Positions 25,501 to 38,016 are shown, counted from the first letter of the stretch. The stretch: 64,000 nucleotides of DNA from Gavia stellata (GCF_030936135.1 NC_082619.1:6203208-6267207); one strand, 5' to 3'. Made by a program: numbers and translations. Notes: generated by a model not told the origin, from the sequence alone.

Positions 25501-28500
25501 CCTTGTGAACTTCTCGAGATGCTCTGCAGGTCAGCTGGGATGGATCCTTGTGGCTGTTGCATTAATTCGCCTACGCAGAGGCCAGGTCATACGCATTCTC
25601 CCAGCCATGGAGGCTTCCCACCTGTGTCCAAAGCATCCCCGAAAATCTGAGCTACAGAGCACGGGTTTCCAAATTCGCCGCAGAATCTGCTGCATGCTAG
25701 GCTGCAGCCAGATGTTCCTTGGCGTGATGTCCCTTCAGTTTTACGACAGGCCAAAGATGTTCAGCACACCTTTGCTGGTGGGACGTCAAGGTTCAGGATG
25801 GGTGGGAAGCTTGGCTGAGCCCTTTGCCGTGGTGTGCGACGCCGTTTCCAAGAGGCAGGAGTGCGGCTGAAGGCTGGATGCTTTGCAGGACCCTCCAACA
25901 AGCACCGGCTCAGGTAGAAAGGTGAAGGTCCCGCCGCCGCGCTTGCTGGCAGATCTGCACCCACCGGCTGAGCGGGATGGAGCTCCCCAAAGGGAAATCT
26001 GCAATCCAGCACGACCGACGGTGGGACGAGCAGGACAGGACAGCCCCCTTCATCAGCAACTCGTTGACACCACTGGAAACTGCCTATCAACGGGGCTTGA
26101 GATGAAATTTAAGTCGGGGGGCTTATGTAACAGCTTTTTGGCAGGGAGATAAGCTCCAGGGTGTCAGGGGACCACAGATGGATGCACTCAAGGAAGGCAG
26201 ATGTCTCCTCGATCGTGTGCCTTTGCACCGAGCTTGCCTTGGGATTTCAGGAATGGATGGTTTAGCAATGTGTAAAAAATGCAGCCCGGCCGTGATCCGC
26301 AACTTTCGAATCGCTGGGATCGAATCCATCCCACGTGCGGCTCCGGTGACCTCACCGGGTTTCCACCAGAGATGGAGCTGGCTCATCCCCGCAGGGGTGT
26401 CGGTAGGCTTCCTCCTCTTTGCAGCCGCCCCGCGCAGGCAGGAGCTGCTCCAGCAGGCTGGGGTTCAACCCTGCCTGTTCTCCGGCAGGATTTACAGCCG
26501 TCTGGAGGACACGGCCCCTGCCCGGGGCGGGGGAGACAGGGAGAACGGGCGGGATGAGGTCTCACACGTCCCGCACAGCATCGTTCCTGCTCCGGGCCAT
26601 CATCAGCCAGCGCTGACCCCAGGCTAGGGGCGGCTGAACCGAGCTGGACGCTATATCCTTCCCACCCACGAGTGCTTGACCTGGAAAAACGTTTTGGGAA
26701 TGGTGTCCCTGCTGTTGAGGGGAGTTCCCGACCTGTCCCTAATCCAAAGACATCTAGGCAGGGATGAGGGAAGGAGAAAACGCAAGTTGGTAAAACGTGA
26801 CAGTCCTCTTCAAGCTGGGCTCATCCTTCTCCCCTCCCATTAGCAATTTGGGGGTGCGGGCTGTAACATCCCACAGCCAGGCACCGCACCAATGTCAATG
26901 CTGAGACAGGACCACAGGGAAGAGGAGAAGCATTTGGGGGGAGGCTCTGGGAGCAGCATCACCACTTCAGTGTCACCCAGTTTATCGGGGTTGGGAGGAT
27001 GCAGAACTCATCCTGGCGCAGCCATCACCCCGCCACCCACATAGCCAAAGGCGAGCAAAAGGCAGCTCGGCAAAGCCCCCCTCCCACCGCAGGGATGCGG
27101 CCAGCTCACGGCAGTGGTGGGGGAGACTCTGGCCTCCCCCCTCCAAGGGCCGCACGCGCTGGCTGTATCTCTGGTGCTTTTCTTCCAGCCCTGAACTGGA
27201 TCCACGCGGAGCAGCCAGCGCGCGGAGGAGAGGTCCAGGTTCTCAGGAGGACCATGAGTCAGAGGAAGCAGGGAGAGGTTTTTTCTTGGCAGGTGGCACC
27301 GCGAGCTGTTCCCAGCTGGGGAGAGGGAAGCGGGGCCGCACTCCTCCTCTTCTGGGCTCGGACCCCAGGTTTCGGGGTGGCGGCCGCTGTGCACCAGAGC
27401 TGCCGGGCACTGGCTGCCAAGGCTCCTGCCAAGCAGGCAGGGGATGGAGCGGCAGGTTTCTGCCCGTGGGGACATCCTGCCCTTGCGCACCTCCTGGCCT
27501 CGCTCACCCCCTGGCAGGGCTTTCTCCAGGCTGCTGGCCAAAACCTGCCCAGAGGACAGCAAGGGCTGGCTCAAGCAGGCTTGCTCCACGCCTCTGCTCC
27601 CCCCGCCCCGGCATCGGAGGGTGGAGGGTCTCTTGGGAAAGAGGGATCGGCCGCAAACGCAGCCTCCTCCAGCGTGCACCAGAGGTGGGGCGCAGGTGGT
27701 AGGAGGCCTTAGCACGGTGCAGGGCTCCTTGAAATTGGGGACAGCCCCTCCGGGTCATCCCCCCTGCACCCACCTGCTTGGTGAAGAGGATGGCGGTGTC
27801 CCAGTACTCGGGGTGCTTGTCGCTGACCTTGTTCCACTTCTTCTGCCAGGCGCAGAAGTTGCGGAGGGTGAGGGCGGCGTTGCCGGTGACCTTGGGCCCC
27901 TTGTCATCCTGCCCGATGAGGAGGAACTTGACCACGGAGATCTGGATGGGGTTACGGATGCTGGGGTGCTTGTAGAGGCGGGCGGCCGTGGCCATCAGGG
28001 TGAGCAGGTAGTGCTGGAGGTCATCCCCGTGGAACTTCACCATCGACTCGTCGGCCACCACCAAGGTCTCCACGTAACGCGGGACCGAGGCGAAGCGCTT
28101 GGCCCGACCCCCTTTCCCCCCCCCACGCCCCCGGTACTTGTCCAGCGCCTGCAGCACCCCGGGGGTGAGCCCGGAGCCCACGGCGCAGCGGGATGCTCCG
28201 GCCCCGACGGGGCGGCCGGGGCTGCGGCGCTGCAGGCGGTGGGCTCCGCCGGCCGCCCCCCCCGCCAGCGGGCTGATGACATACTCGGCTCCACGGTAGC
28301 CGAAAGCCCCCCGGAGCCCCCCGCAAAGGCTGAGGGCGGCGAAAGACTCCCGGTCGGCGTTGACATCCCCCGAATAAAAGCAGTGGCGGAGGCCGGGGAG
28401 GGGGCGGGCGGCGCCGGGCGCGCCCCCCAGGTACTGGGCGGCGAAGGCGGGCGCGATGAAGTGGGCGTCGGGGGAGAGGTGGAGGTAGAAATCCTCCCCG

Positions 28501-28694
28501 AAAGCCGAGAGCTGGAAAACCACCGCTTGCCCTCCCCGGGGGGGCTCGGCGGGCCCCCGCCTGAAGTAAGGCCGCCCGTTGATGTCGGGGTCCAGGCGGA
28601 GGGGGGTGACCACCGCGGTGTCGGCCGGGGGCCCCCCCGAGGGCAGGCTCAGCCCCGGGGCGCACAGCAGCAGCAGCGGCAGCAGCGGCAGCAT
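18788..28694 (-). CDS. ADAMTS15: ADAMTS15 secreted metalloprotease, complete, 8 coding exons
   Basis: Zinc endopeptidase of the ADAMTS family, secreted and active on matrix proteoglycans such as versican and aggrecan (family knowledge). Exons, 5' to 3': 28694-27774, 23343-23211, 22539-22372, 21907-21624, 21297-21120, 21000-20819, 20198-20023, 19568-18788; total 2823 bp, 940 aa, all junctions in frame. Signal peptide about 1-17; prodomain to the RAKR furin site (197-200); catalytic domain with [12 protein letters not shown] (H349, E350, H353, H359) and Met-turn HHMMSP; disintegrin-like to about 502; TSP1 503-561; Cys-rich to about 680; spacer; two TSP1 repeats at about 833-884 and 887-940. Identity rests on near-complete agreement with human ADAMTS15 as I recall it, including the ending QELDFC-LRPC and the spacer HGYNFVV. 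It is head-to-head with ADAMTS8. Human ADAMTS15 is 950 aa by recall, so the length is normal. Confidence 0.96.
20023..20198 (-). CDS. ADAMTS15: ADAMTS15 exon 7: Cys-rich domain, second part
   Basis: 176 bp, the same length as ADAMTS8 exon 8. Acceptor ATGTAG|GTT, donor CCCAT|GTAAGT (phase 2). Encodes [20 protein letters not shown] and the [13 protein letters not shown] core. Confidence 0.95.
20819..21000 (-). CDS. ADAMTS15: ADAMTS15 exon 6: Cys-rich domain, first part
   Basis: 182 bp. Acceptor TTCCAG|TG, donor AAG|GTTGGT, a weak donor with a better-looking GTGAGG four bases further on. Homology to ADAMTS8 (both end at AK or PK before VxDGT) supports the weak site. Encodes [16 protein letters not shown] through YFYVLAPK. 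Confidence 0.94.
21120..21297 (-). CDS. ADAMTS15: ADAMTS15 exon 5: central TSP1 repeat
   Basis: 178 bp. Acceptor CTGCAG|GTG, donor GCAG|GTAAGG. Contains the WxxW and CSRTCGGG signature ([20 protein letters not shown]). Confidence 0.96.
21624..21907 (-). CDS. ADAMTS15: ADAMTS15 exon 4: disintegrin-like domain
   Basis: 284 bp. Acceptor CCGCAG|GA, donor AGG|GTGAGT. Starts [20 protein letters not shown] and ends [11 protein letters not shown]. Cys-rich with the [10 protein letters not shown] motif of the family. Confidence 0.96.
22372..22539 (-). CDS. ADAMTS15: ADAMTS15 exon 3: second half of zinc site and Met-turn
   Basis: 168 bp. Acceptor CCCCCAG|GC, donor CATG|GTGAGT. Completes HExxHxxxxxH with HVFNMPHDN and includes the Met-turn in [10 protein letters not shown]. 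Confidence 0.96.
23211..23343 (-). CDS. ADAMTS15: ADAMTS15 exon 2: catalytic core up to HELG
   Basis: 133 bp. Acceptor CTCGCAG|GAC, donor CTGG|GTAAGG (phase 1). Encodes [20 protein letters not shown] through the first half of the zinc motif. The same length and phase occur in ADAMTS8 exon 3. Confidence 0.96.
23344..27773 (-). other. ADAMTS15: ADAMTS15 intron 1 (4.4 kb)
   Basis: GT-AG intron between the catalytic-domain exons. It has a locally CpG-rich area around 24800-25100 and 26300-26560 but no recognisable exon, repeat family or RNA gene. The six remaining ADAMTS15 introns are short (about 80 to 900 bp) and hold nothing notable. Confidence 0.7.
27774..28694 (-). CDS. ADAMTS15: ADAMTS15 exon 1: signal peptide, prodomain, start of catalytic domain
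   Basis: 921 bp, residues 1-307. The ATG gives a leucine-rich signal peptide ([11 protein letters not shown]). The frame is open further upstream but contains no other in-frame ATG, and the TATA-like box fixes this as the first usable in-frame start. Prodomain cysteines are at about 105, 124 and 170. Donor CAG|GTGGGT, phase 0. The catalytic domain runs through [20 protein letters not shown] without an intron, unlike ADAMTS8. Confidence 0.95.
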
Positions 28695-28707
28695 CGTCCC
28701 GGCGGGC

Positions 28708-28722
28708 TCACGCCGGCGGCAT
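28708..28722 (-). promoter_or_regulatory. Minimal upstream ORF in the ADAMTS15 5'UTR (MPPA-stop)
   Basis: An upstream ATG at 28722-28720 opens a four-codon frame ending in TGA at 28710-28708, only 13 nt before the ADAMTS15 ATG. If the transcription start is near 28880 this lies within the leader and could lower initiation at the main start. Confidence 0.5.
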
Positions 28723-28730
28723 CGGGGTTC

Positions 28731-28761
28731 GGGGGGGGGGGGCGAAGGGGGGGGGGGGGGG
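28731..28761. repeat. G12 and G15 runs (C runs in the ADAMTS15 leader)
   Basis: Two long G runs (28731-28742 and 28747-28761) separated by CGAA. In the ADAMTS15 transcript they are C runs 37-67 nt before the start codon. They could bind poly(C) proteins or form an i-motif or G-quadruplex in the DNA. Run lengths may be sequencing-sensitive. Confidence 0.85.
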
Positions 28762-28904
28762 AGAAAGCAAGAGCCAGCCCCCCCCTTCCTCCCTCCCTCC
28801 TCCCTCCTCCTCCTCTTCCCAAGACTCGGCGGAGGCTGGAGGGGAGCGGAGCGGCCGCGCCAGCCGCCTGCCCCGCCGCTACCTGCCTTGTGGGGCGCAT
28901 CGGG

Positions 28905-28912
28905 TCTATATA
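28905..28912 (-). promoter_or_regulatory. ADAMTS15: ADAMTS15 TATA-like box (TATATAGA)
   Basis: The only TATA-like element in this very GC-rich upstream region. It would place the transcription start near 28880 and give a 5'UTR of about 185 nt. Confidence 0.6.
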
Positions 28913-31900
28913 CGGCGGGAGCGGGGCGCGGCTTGGCCCCGCCACAGCCACTCCGGTGCGGGGGGCCGGGAGCGGAGGAGCGGAGCGGGGCCGGCGGAGG
29001 AGCGGGGCCGGGAGAACCGCGCTCCGCCCGGGAGCGCCGCCGCCGCCTCCCCGGGGCGGTGCGGGGCGGGGGAAGGAGGGCACCGCGGTGGGGGGGTAGG
29101 GGTTGGGGGGGGAACACCCCTCTTCACTTGTGCTCTTGCAGCGGAGAGGGGGAACCTGCAGCCCCCCCGGGGTGCTGCCGTCTGCCGGGCTCCCTCCCGC
29201 CGCTCTCCGGTCCCGGCTGGGTCCTGCTCTAAGCCAAGGGGGGGGATGAAGCTCCGTGGCCCCGGGGGGGTAAATCCACAAAGACTTGCCGGGGGGGGGC
29301 TGTGGTTGGGGCAGGAGTGTGCAGCGAAGATGAAAGGCCCTCTGCTCCGCGCTGGTGTTTGGGACAGTTCAGCAGAGTGGGGGACCCGCTATTTGGCAGC
29401 TGAGGGTTTGGCTCTCGGACTTCTTCGGGAAGGTATAAATCCATTTTTCACAGCCCAGGCAGGTCTAGCACTGCGATCCGGGCTGCGTCCCTCCACGCAC
29501 CTTCAGACCTGCCACCCCAGCGAAACGCCGCCCCGACAGCCCCACCTTCCCTGCCTCCAGACCAGGGGCACCCCGCTGCTCTTCTCCCCAAGGGACCAGC
29601 TTTCGGTGCATCCCTCGCTACCCTACCCCAGCCGCGTTCGGTGGCTCCAACCAAGGGTCAAAGGGGCGATTTCCACGTCTCAGAAAGAGCTCAGCCTCCC
29701 TGCATCCCCAGGGCCAGCAAAGGGAGCGCTTGGTAAGTGTTAATACCCATAATGTCCCCTCCTCTGAGACCCCTGGACACACCATATGGAGTATATGGGA
29801 ATCTCCCCATGCCCACCAAGCACAGTGATCATCAGAACAGTGTTTGGGACCAGGGAGGATGCTGGGGCAGCTGATGCTATTGGGAGGTAGAAAGATCTCA
29901 TCATGGGGGGGATGTTTTTTGGAGCAGGACAGCTAAAAGGAGAGCGATGCAGAGCCCTCAGTAACCATCTGTGGCTGAGGAATAGATTTATTGACAGCAA
30001 TAAGCACCCCGACATCGGGATGGGCTGCACAGGGAGGTGCCCAACGGGTCTTTCTCCCCTGCAGCAGCTCTGTTTCCATGCACACTGGTAGGATGGATAT
30101 TTCAGTAATGCCCAGGCTACCACTAAGCACCCAAATCCTGCACGTCCTCACAGCCCACGCTCCTTTCCAGCACTCTGGGTTGCTTTACCGGTGAAATTAA
30201 GGCCTTCTCATAGACAGGCTGGTTTTGATGCAATTTCAAGCCTCAGCAAAGGCTGCAAGCACAGCTTAAGAAATTGTGCATATATGAAATAAAAGCCAAG
30301 ACTGTTGCTTAAGACGCAGAGCCCACAGCCTGCCGCCTGGCTCATTTCGGTGCCAGCGCTTGCCCACGCTGTGGTTTGCTCAGTCGTGTGCCTTGCAGCT
30401 GAACTTGTGACCCAGAATAATCATCTGACTGCACTGGGCTCAGTGAATCAGGGATTTTGTCTGCTGGCCAAAGTGCAATGTGTCCAGGGATGTCGATAGG
30501 ACCGCAAAGAGAAAACGGGCAGCACGGGGAGTGGAGGTGCAAGGGGAAAAGGACACAGCATCGAGCATCTCAAGGTGCCAGGAGGGAACTTCTTCCCACG
30601 GCACTGCCCCGTTCAACAGGATGAGTTTATCCCAGAGACCGTAGCAGCATCCAGGGTGGCACGTGGTCCCAGAGGTGCCACCTCACAGCAACAGCATCCA
30701 GCTCGGGGCTGAGCCCGTGGCTCCTGGGGACATTTTGGGAGCGAAGCTTGTTTCTGAAGCTGTGCCAGGTTCCTGAGCGGGACTGGTAGGCTGTTGTGCA
30801 CCTCCGCTCTGTTTGCTCGTTGTGGCTTCATGTTTAAAGACAGTAAATTCTCGTTCCCTTCACAGGTGATGGGCAGGCAGCAGCGCTTGCACCATTTCAG
30901 GTGGTTCTGGTGTTCAGCACCGGGGAAAGACCCCGCAGAAGACCCCATGGGTTGGCCCCTACGCTGAGCCGCAAGGAGCTCAGGGGGTCTCTGCCCTGCA
31001 GAGATACCAGCGAGGAGCAGATGGGAAAGGGAGCAGAAAGAAGGTCCCCACGTGCACCGCAAAAGCCTCTTGGCTCCAGGTACCCCAGCCCAGCAGTCAT
31101 CAAGCCAGGGTTAGTCATTGCTGCCCCAGGAGCTCCAGCCCCTCCATCTGGTAGATCTTCTCCAGCGGCAGAGGATGAGTCAAACCGAACTGGCAGGACT
31201 TTACCTCCAGCCTGGAGAACATCTGATTGCCTCCTGATGGGGAAAGGCAGGCAGAAAATGCGAGTGTTTCGGCTCTGCCTGAGCCGAGACCCGCTCCATC
31301 CCGTCAGACACTGTCTTTTGGCCGGACTCGCTCCATCCCATGATGTTAACAGTGTTGCCAGCGTCTTTGGGGTTGAAGTGAAGGGATGGATCAGCTCTCT
31401 GCCTTCTCATGGCCTCCACTGTCCTCTCTCCCTCTGAACAGGGGGGAATCACCTACCCAAAGACAGAGCTTTGTTTGGAAGCCAAATCATCTGCTGCCTT
31501 CATTTTCCTGCCCGTGGTGAGCAGGAGAGCTGCTGGGTACATGGAGCTTATATTGCCCTGAGGGCTCACCCTTTACAGGCAGCTCCAGGGACTACTGGCA
31601 TGTCTCAGAGCACTCCAGACAAGAAGGGAGGCATATTTTTTATTTTATTTTTCCTCTGACTCAAGGGCATGACGTGATTTTCCCACTCTCTGTCACTAGA
31701 GAGGACCCAGACGAAGCCCTTGAGCGGTCCCAGGGTTGTGGCGTCTGCTCGGGGCGCTTCTATCTCCGCGGCACGTCCATCTCAAAGCAGAGTGGGCAGA
31801 GAGGATTATCTCTGTTATGTCTCCTGCCAACTCCTGCAGATTACAGCAATCGGCCACAACAGGGGAGGGTCAGGGCGGGGAGGGAGCAGGCAGGTCCCTT

Positions 31901-34900
31901 CTTTGGGGACCTCCCGGCAGTTGCTTGCACCACACAGCCCTTTACATCTGCACGAAGGAGCTGGCCCAAGATAACACCTTGGTCTCGCTCTGTGTGTTTT
32001 TCCAGGTGTTTGGAGCTGAATCTGGCTGCTTTTCACCCCCTGTAAGTTTGCCTGGATTTAATGGAATTGGGCTGTATATAGGTGACCTAAAGGAGAATGC
32101 CTGGTAAGCAGGGAACGGAGATGGAAGACGCCTTTGGACCTCACCGAACAGCTACAGATAATAAGGTATATTAAGGTATATAAGGTAACTTCGTCTCCTA
32201 CTTTGATTTTTGCCTAGAAATCACTTTAAGGTAAAACCTGCCTCATCTGGGCTTAATCCATAGTTCACCCTGATCTTGAAATGTCAGCGTGAGCTGGTCT
32301 GCAGTGTGGACCCTCCTTCTCCCACCTTCCTCCCACTTCATCCCAAGCGCCTCCGGGAAGTGACGACGAGTTATTTTCTTTCTTTTTTTTCATCACTGTT
32401 GTGATGCCAGGGGTGCGAAGTTAGAAATAAAAGAAGAGGAAAAAAAAAAAACAAACATCACATATCTCCTGGATGTTCCAGTTCACAAAAGAAATAGTTT
32501 TAAATAGAGCATCCGAGAGCTCTATGCCAAAGATAGAGTGGAAAGGTTGTGGGCAGGGAAAAGCTGACATTGCAAGCCGTTCACTTGTCTTCGGCCGAAA
32601 GGTTGGCAGATCGGAGGCTTGGGCTCTCACCCAAAAGTTCAGGCTGTGCTCTCCCAACTCCCCACCACATGGGCAGGAAGGAGGATCCTCTCCAGGGACC
32701 GAAGATGAGTCAAAGCGAGTTGTTAGGCGGCTTTCCAGGAAAGAAAGGCTTGGAGAAAAAATCTGGCTGAGTCTAGATAGGGTCATCGAGGGAGAGATAC
32801 ACAAGAAACCTGAGCACGTGGAGGTCTTTGTAACCTAAAGCCAGCCCCATCCGTGGTCCAGGAAGATGCTGAATTTAATTAGGTTTATTCTGTCTCGGAT
32901 GATAGCGACTGGAGATGGGCAGGACGCTCTGCCTTGGGCTTCCTATGCAGCCCTTGCAGTTCTTCTATGCAACAGGGATGGCAGCAGCACTTGACCTGCC
33001 CGGTGAGAGAAGAGGATCTAGGCTTTAAAAATCTTCAAGCACACGTCTATGCGCAACACAACAAAAATCAAATCAGCCTGCTTCTTCCATGCACAGGCGA
33101 CACAGGAGAAGGGTGCCTGTGCCCTGTCTCCTTGCTCCTGGAGCACGAGCCTCTCTGCTGCCTTCTCACATGGTCCCGACACATAATGTCACCTCTGGCA
33201 TCTGGCAGGCCATCAATATGGCAATGCCAAGGTATGTTGAATAAACTGTAAAGCTTGGTTTTGCCTGATTTCCAGCCAGTATTGCAAGGTCGTGGGGTTG
33301 CTGATAGTTCATATACCCCAAAAGCATCCAAAATTCCCCTCTGTGTTCACCCCCCTTAGTATTTAAGGCTCTCTCCTGCCTAAAGGAAGATAGAAGCACG
33401 TTTTTTCCAGGATGCTCTCAAACAGTAAGCGGAAATTTAGAGGAGATAGATGATGGTCCCACATATCCCCAAAAAGACAGTATCGCATATTTATTATTGT
33501 TCATGAACACCTTCAGCCTCAGGATTTATGACCCAGGACTACACGGCTCTGTAGCATACCCACCTGCCTGAGGCAGCGTCCATCCTTGATTAATTAACTT
33601 TATGCGATGCTCGTGTTAGAAATACATAAACCAAAGATGCATAAAGACACCAGGCTTTCAAAAGGGCGAAGCTGTGGATCTGGGTAAGCCTGAAAGGTTG
33701 TCAAAATGATGCATGTAAACCTGGGGTGATGGAGATTCACGAGCCAGCTGCCGAAGATGCTCGTCACTCAGGCAAACCGTTATGAAGTTCATTCATTTTC
33801 ATCACCCCTTAAACCACGCGAGAGTGGAACAGGGAGGAGGGGGGACTCATAGGTGGGGTTTTTTTCTAGAGAAGAGTATTTTCATTATAACTTGCCGTAT
33901 TTATTCAGCGCTGCTTATGGGCAGGTTCATAGGAAAAGCAGCCCTAGGGCAGGCTTGGAGGTCTCTGTCAAATGTGGAGGTTTTAACCCCAGGTCGGACA
34001 TAGCTTTGCAAGAGGCTTGGGGAAGGACCAGGCGATTCTTGGAGGCTCTTCTCACTGATGAAGGTCTGGGGACACCTTGCAAGCCTCAAAAGCCAGCCGG
34101 GAAGCGGAGAAGCAGCTCCCCAGGGAGCGCAAAGCCTGGGAGGAGGCTGCAGTGCTGGAAGTCGGATTTAGCCCTTGATTTTGGAAAGCCATAAACCTGC
34201 TTCCCTTGCAGCCACACCTGCATGCAACTGGAGCTCCAAAACCACCCTGAAGCAAGGTTGCCCTCTGGTGACACTCTCTTGCTCTGCAAATCAAGGTATG
34301 AAATGCAGTTGAACGCAATGGATTGCATTACAAATCAAAATGCAATTAAAAATAGAGAATAATCATGGAGGTGCCTTAAGATGGTTTAGAAATCAGAGGT
34401 AGAATCCTTTCAAACCAAATCAAATCAAATCAAGTCAAATCACAACCGTGGACCTTTGCTCTCGGCGTACCCAGCTTATGCTGCGTCTACGGCACCAAGA
34501 ATTTTCGGGGAAGGCATCATCGGCTGATAAACCGAGACCCAGCCTGGCTGTCTCTGCCCTTTCCTAAATCCTAAAAATCTGATTTCCCCACCTTTAAGGG
34601 ACCCAGTAGGAATTACGGTTCTCCCCAGCATCACACTCACAGCCATCGAACCCCCCACGCCGTCGATGCACGGTCCCCAGGGACGGGCTGCTGCACTGGG
34701 GGGGGTCAAATATTACACTCAGGGGAAGGCAAAATCAGTTTTTTACGGGGTACTGAGGGTTTTGAGGTACAAAACCCTAAATAACCACCACTTCTAAGGC
34801 GGGGGGGCCCTCTCGTGGCCGTGGTCATGTGGCGGGGGTTCAATGCAGCAATTAGGGATTTAAACTAGGAGGGCACATTTTGCTGCTTCATTCACTTGCC

Positions 34901-37401
34901 GGTTCTCACTCGCCCCAAATCAAGCCCAAACCTCCCTTTCCCATGCAAACCTAAGGCAAGCAACCGTTTCCCTGAATCTCACTTGCCAACCTTTGCGGCT
35001 AAGATGGTTTCACCGAAGATAACTTGGCAGGACACAAGGCCAGGGCTCGGATTTAAAGCCCAGCTCCTTTTCTGGGAGAGGTTTCACCCCACCTGCTTAC
35101 TTTAAAAGGAAAACTAATGGAATTGCTTCTTTTTGACAGCAGGTGGATTTGGGGCTGGCTGCAGGACCCCTTCACTCTCCTCTTGCTGCTGCAGGATCTG
35201 CTCCGTGGCAGCGAACGCGCAGGGATGGATTTAGGGTTTCCCACCATGCAGCGTAGGGAGGCACTGACATCTAGTGGTAATATTTTTTGGGGCTGGAGCT
35301 GCTTTGTAGATAGCTCAAATAATAATTCTTCCAAATGTTTTCCCCGGGCTAAGGGCAAAGCAAACAGGGGAATACCTACAACACCAGCCTGGCGCTGCAA
35401 ATTTGGATGCGATCCCATTGACGGAGCAAGGAGGGCACAGCAAAGCATCCCGGAGACCCCCCGAAACGGGGCAATCTCGCTGCCACGGAGCAGGAACAGC
35501 AAATGGAACGTGGGCCTCATCCTGGCAAGCCAAAACTCCCCCAGGAGATGGGTGCCGGGTGGCAGGAGCGCAGGGCTTGGCCCTCCGGGAAGGATGCGGG
35601 AGGGGAGTGCCCGCTGCCTGGCTTTGCAGAGCTGGGGACACGCAGAGGGGAGCGGGGCAGACGTTTGCAAGCTGTTTGATCAAAAGGGTCTTTAAATCAC
35701 AGTGACTAGGGAGTTAATGGCTTTCACATGCTCAGACAGCCCCACAGAAATGAGAGCCGCAGCCCCGAGTGGCAGGCAAGGTTTGGTGGCAGCGTGTCCT
35801 GCAAGGGGTTAAGAAGAAGGAACCCCAAAAAGGCTTGGGGTGCCTCATCCTCTGCTGGGAGGAGATGCAGAGGGGCAGCCAGGCGAGGTTTTGCTATCTG
35901 CCAGTGTGCCTTCGAGCTGGTTCCTAACGAGCCCGGCAAAGCTCGTATCGGCCACAAGAAATTCCAGCTACCGTTTGCAGAGCGAGCCGCTAATGAAAAC
36001 CAGCGGTGCCTTCAAGCTAAGATGCAAGCATGTCCTCCGAGATCAAAGATGCGGCTCCGAGAACGGAAAGCCAGGAATAAATTACATCCTGTCGGAGAGA
36101 CGTGCCCTGTGTTGCCTGCAGCCTTACCTGTCCTGGTTCAGAGCGGGGGCACCCCCTCTCCTTGCCTACCCTCCCATGGCAAGGCAAAGCCCAGTGAGAT
36201 GCACACCCATGCAGGCACCTTCAGCAGGGTTTGGGGTTGGAGGAGGCAGAATCAGGGCTCACTTTCAGCTTCTGGTCCTGCCTCTGCGCTTTCCTTCTGA
36301 TTTTAAAAGGCAAACTGTATTTTCTCCCCAGCCCAGTGAAGCTGCAGAGGGAGGAAAACCCACCCTGGCCACTACGAAGAAGCCGCTCCGGCTGCAGGCT
36401 CAGCTCCCTGCCCGGAGAGGAGGGGGCTGCGGCCGGAGCCGGCTGCCGCAGGAGAGCTGCCAAGGTGCTGGGTGTCGAGGGAGCACATTCGATACGCAAC
36501 CCTGGAGAGATGTCCCAGACCAAACTACACCGTGCCAGGGGTTGCTTGCTATTTTTTTTTTATTTATTTATTATTTCCTCCTACGGTCGCAAAACCCACA
36601 CTTTAAAAAGATGAAGTAATCAGAGCCTTGGCCCCAGGGCTGCGCTGCTATTTAGAGCCAGGGTCGTGTTTACTATATAGGTAGGGATGTGGCTTTTAAG
36701 TGGAGATAATAATAGCGAGGCAGATGTAAATACATCCTCAAGTAAAGGGAGAGCAGCCTTTAACCCTGCGCCCCATTGCTCATCCATGGCCAGATTCAGC
36801 TTTCCCAGGAATCTGGAGGTGCCAAATGCTGCTTTACCCTTTCGGATCTTTTTAGGATTAGGCTAAGGAGGGGAAAAAAAGCCTACAACGTAGAGGAGCT
36901 GGTCATTGGGCTTGCATCCGCAGCAAGGTTAAAGGGGCACAAGCCTGGTCCTGAGCATGGGCTGCTCCCTGTAAAAGGTTTAGAAAATCAGGGCAAGGAG
37001 CAGGATAGGACCCACCACCCCCAGGCTGAGGCAAGAACATCCCGGGATATCTCAGCACCGCACAAAGGGCGTTCCAGAGGCCAGGAATCTCATGAACTAA
37101 TGGGGAAGGAGGGCTTAAGAGGAAAGAAGGAGTAATATATAAAGAGTCATTTCCCTTTCTCCATTACAGCTGGTTGTTCCCTGGTGCTGAGCAGGTTCCC
37201 AGCCAGGGACAGCGTGTTTCTGCCCATCTCGTGACTTTGCCACCGCTGAGTACATGACAGTAGCTACCTGGTGTTACAGCCTGAGGCTTTAATACTCCTG
37301 TAGGCTTTTCACTCACTGCAGGGGAATGCGGATGGGAAGAAAAACTCCATCTGAAAGGGGGAGATCTGGGTTTTAAATGAAGTTGCACAGCATCCCCCCC
37401 C

Positions 37402-37424
37402 AAAAAAAAAAAAAAAAAAAAAAA
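37402..37424. repeat. A23 homopolymer after a C run
   Basis: Eight C followed by 23 A. It could be a relic poly(A) tail of a retroposed sequence, but no retroposed body or target-site duplication was recognised. Confidence 0.85.
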
Positions 37425-38016
37425 GCCACAGGAGGAGCTGGCTGCATTGTTTTATTCTCATAGGTATTTTCCACAAGTCTGATTTAGCCCGTTGCCTTAT
37501 TCCAGCCGGAGGAAATCCCATGTGGACCCAGCTGTTCGCTCAGGGCATGGAAACCTCCTCGTATGTGTCACTGCTGGAGCTTTCCCTGGGGCCCAGAGCC
37601 CGCTCTGTCCCTGGCTAAGCCAAGGACATGGGAACCGGGGGGCGAAACCTCCCGAGGCACCTTCTGCCTTGCAGGCTGAGATGAGATGCCCTCCAGCTGG
37701 CACAGGCCTGGTGCTTTCCAGCAGCGAAGGGATGCTGGGGGGGAGCGGGAGAGGACTCACCCACCCTGGGGCAAATCCTCCCATGGTGGGGAGGTGGGGG
37801 GGGGAATCCGGGTGTCAGACCCCAGCCCATGGGGCAGGACCGCCTCCCCCAGCCCCGCTGCTGCCGGCCTGGGCAGGATCAGGCCCCGGCGGGCGGAGGC
37901 TGGGCCGAAGGGGTTAATGCTGGGAGAGTAGCAGGCTGGAGTTGACACTTGGAGGCAGGCGGGGCTCCCGGCGCCTGATTGGCCTCAAATCGCATCCAAA
38001 AGTGGGTTGGTTTTTT

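Larger units (their letters stand above)
28000..29250. promoter_or_regulatory. ADAMTS15: CpG island over ADAMTS15 promoter and exon 1
   Basis: Very high GC and CpG density covering the first coding exon, the 5'UTR and about 350 bp upstream of the TATA-like box. Includes long G runs. Typical of a CpG-island promoter. Confidence 0.85.

Noticed and set aside
27444..29099. Plus-strand open frame of 551 codons opposite ADAMTS15 exon 1
   Set aside because: It is the antisense of a very GC-rich real exon and extends into intron and promoter sequence. It has no domain, no proper start context and low-complexity content.
37402..37424. A23 run as the tail of a processed pseudogene
   Set aside because: No retroposed gene body or flanking duplication could be recognised upstream.
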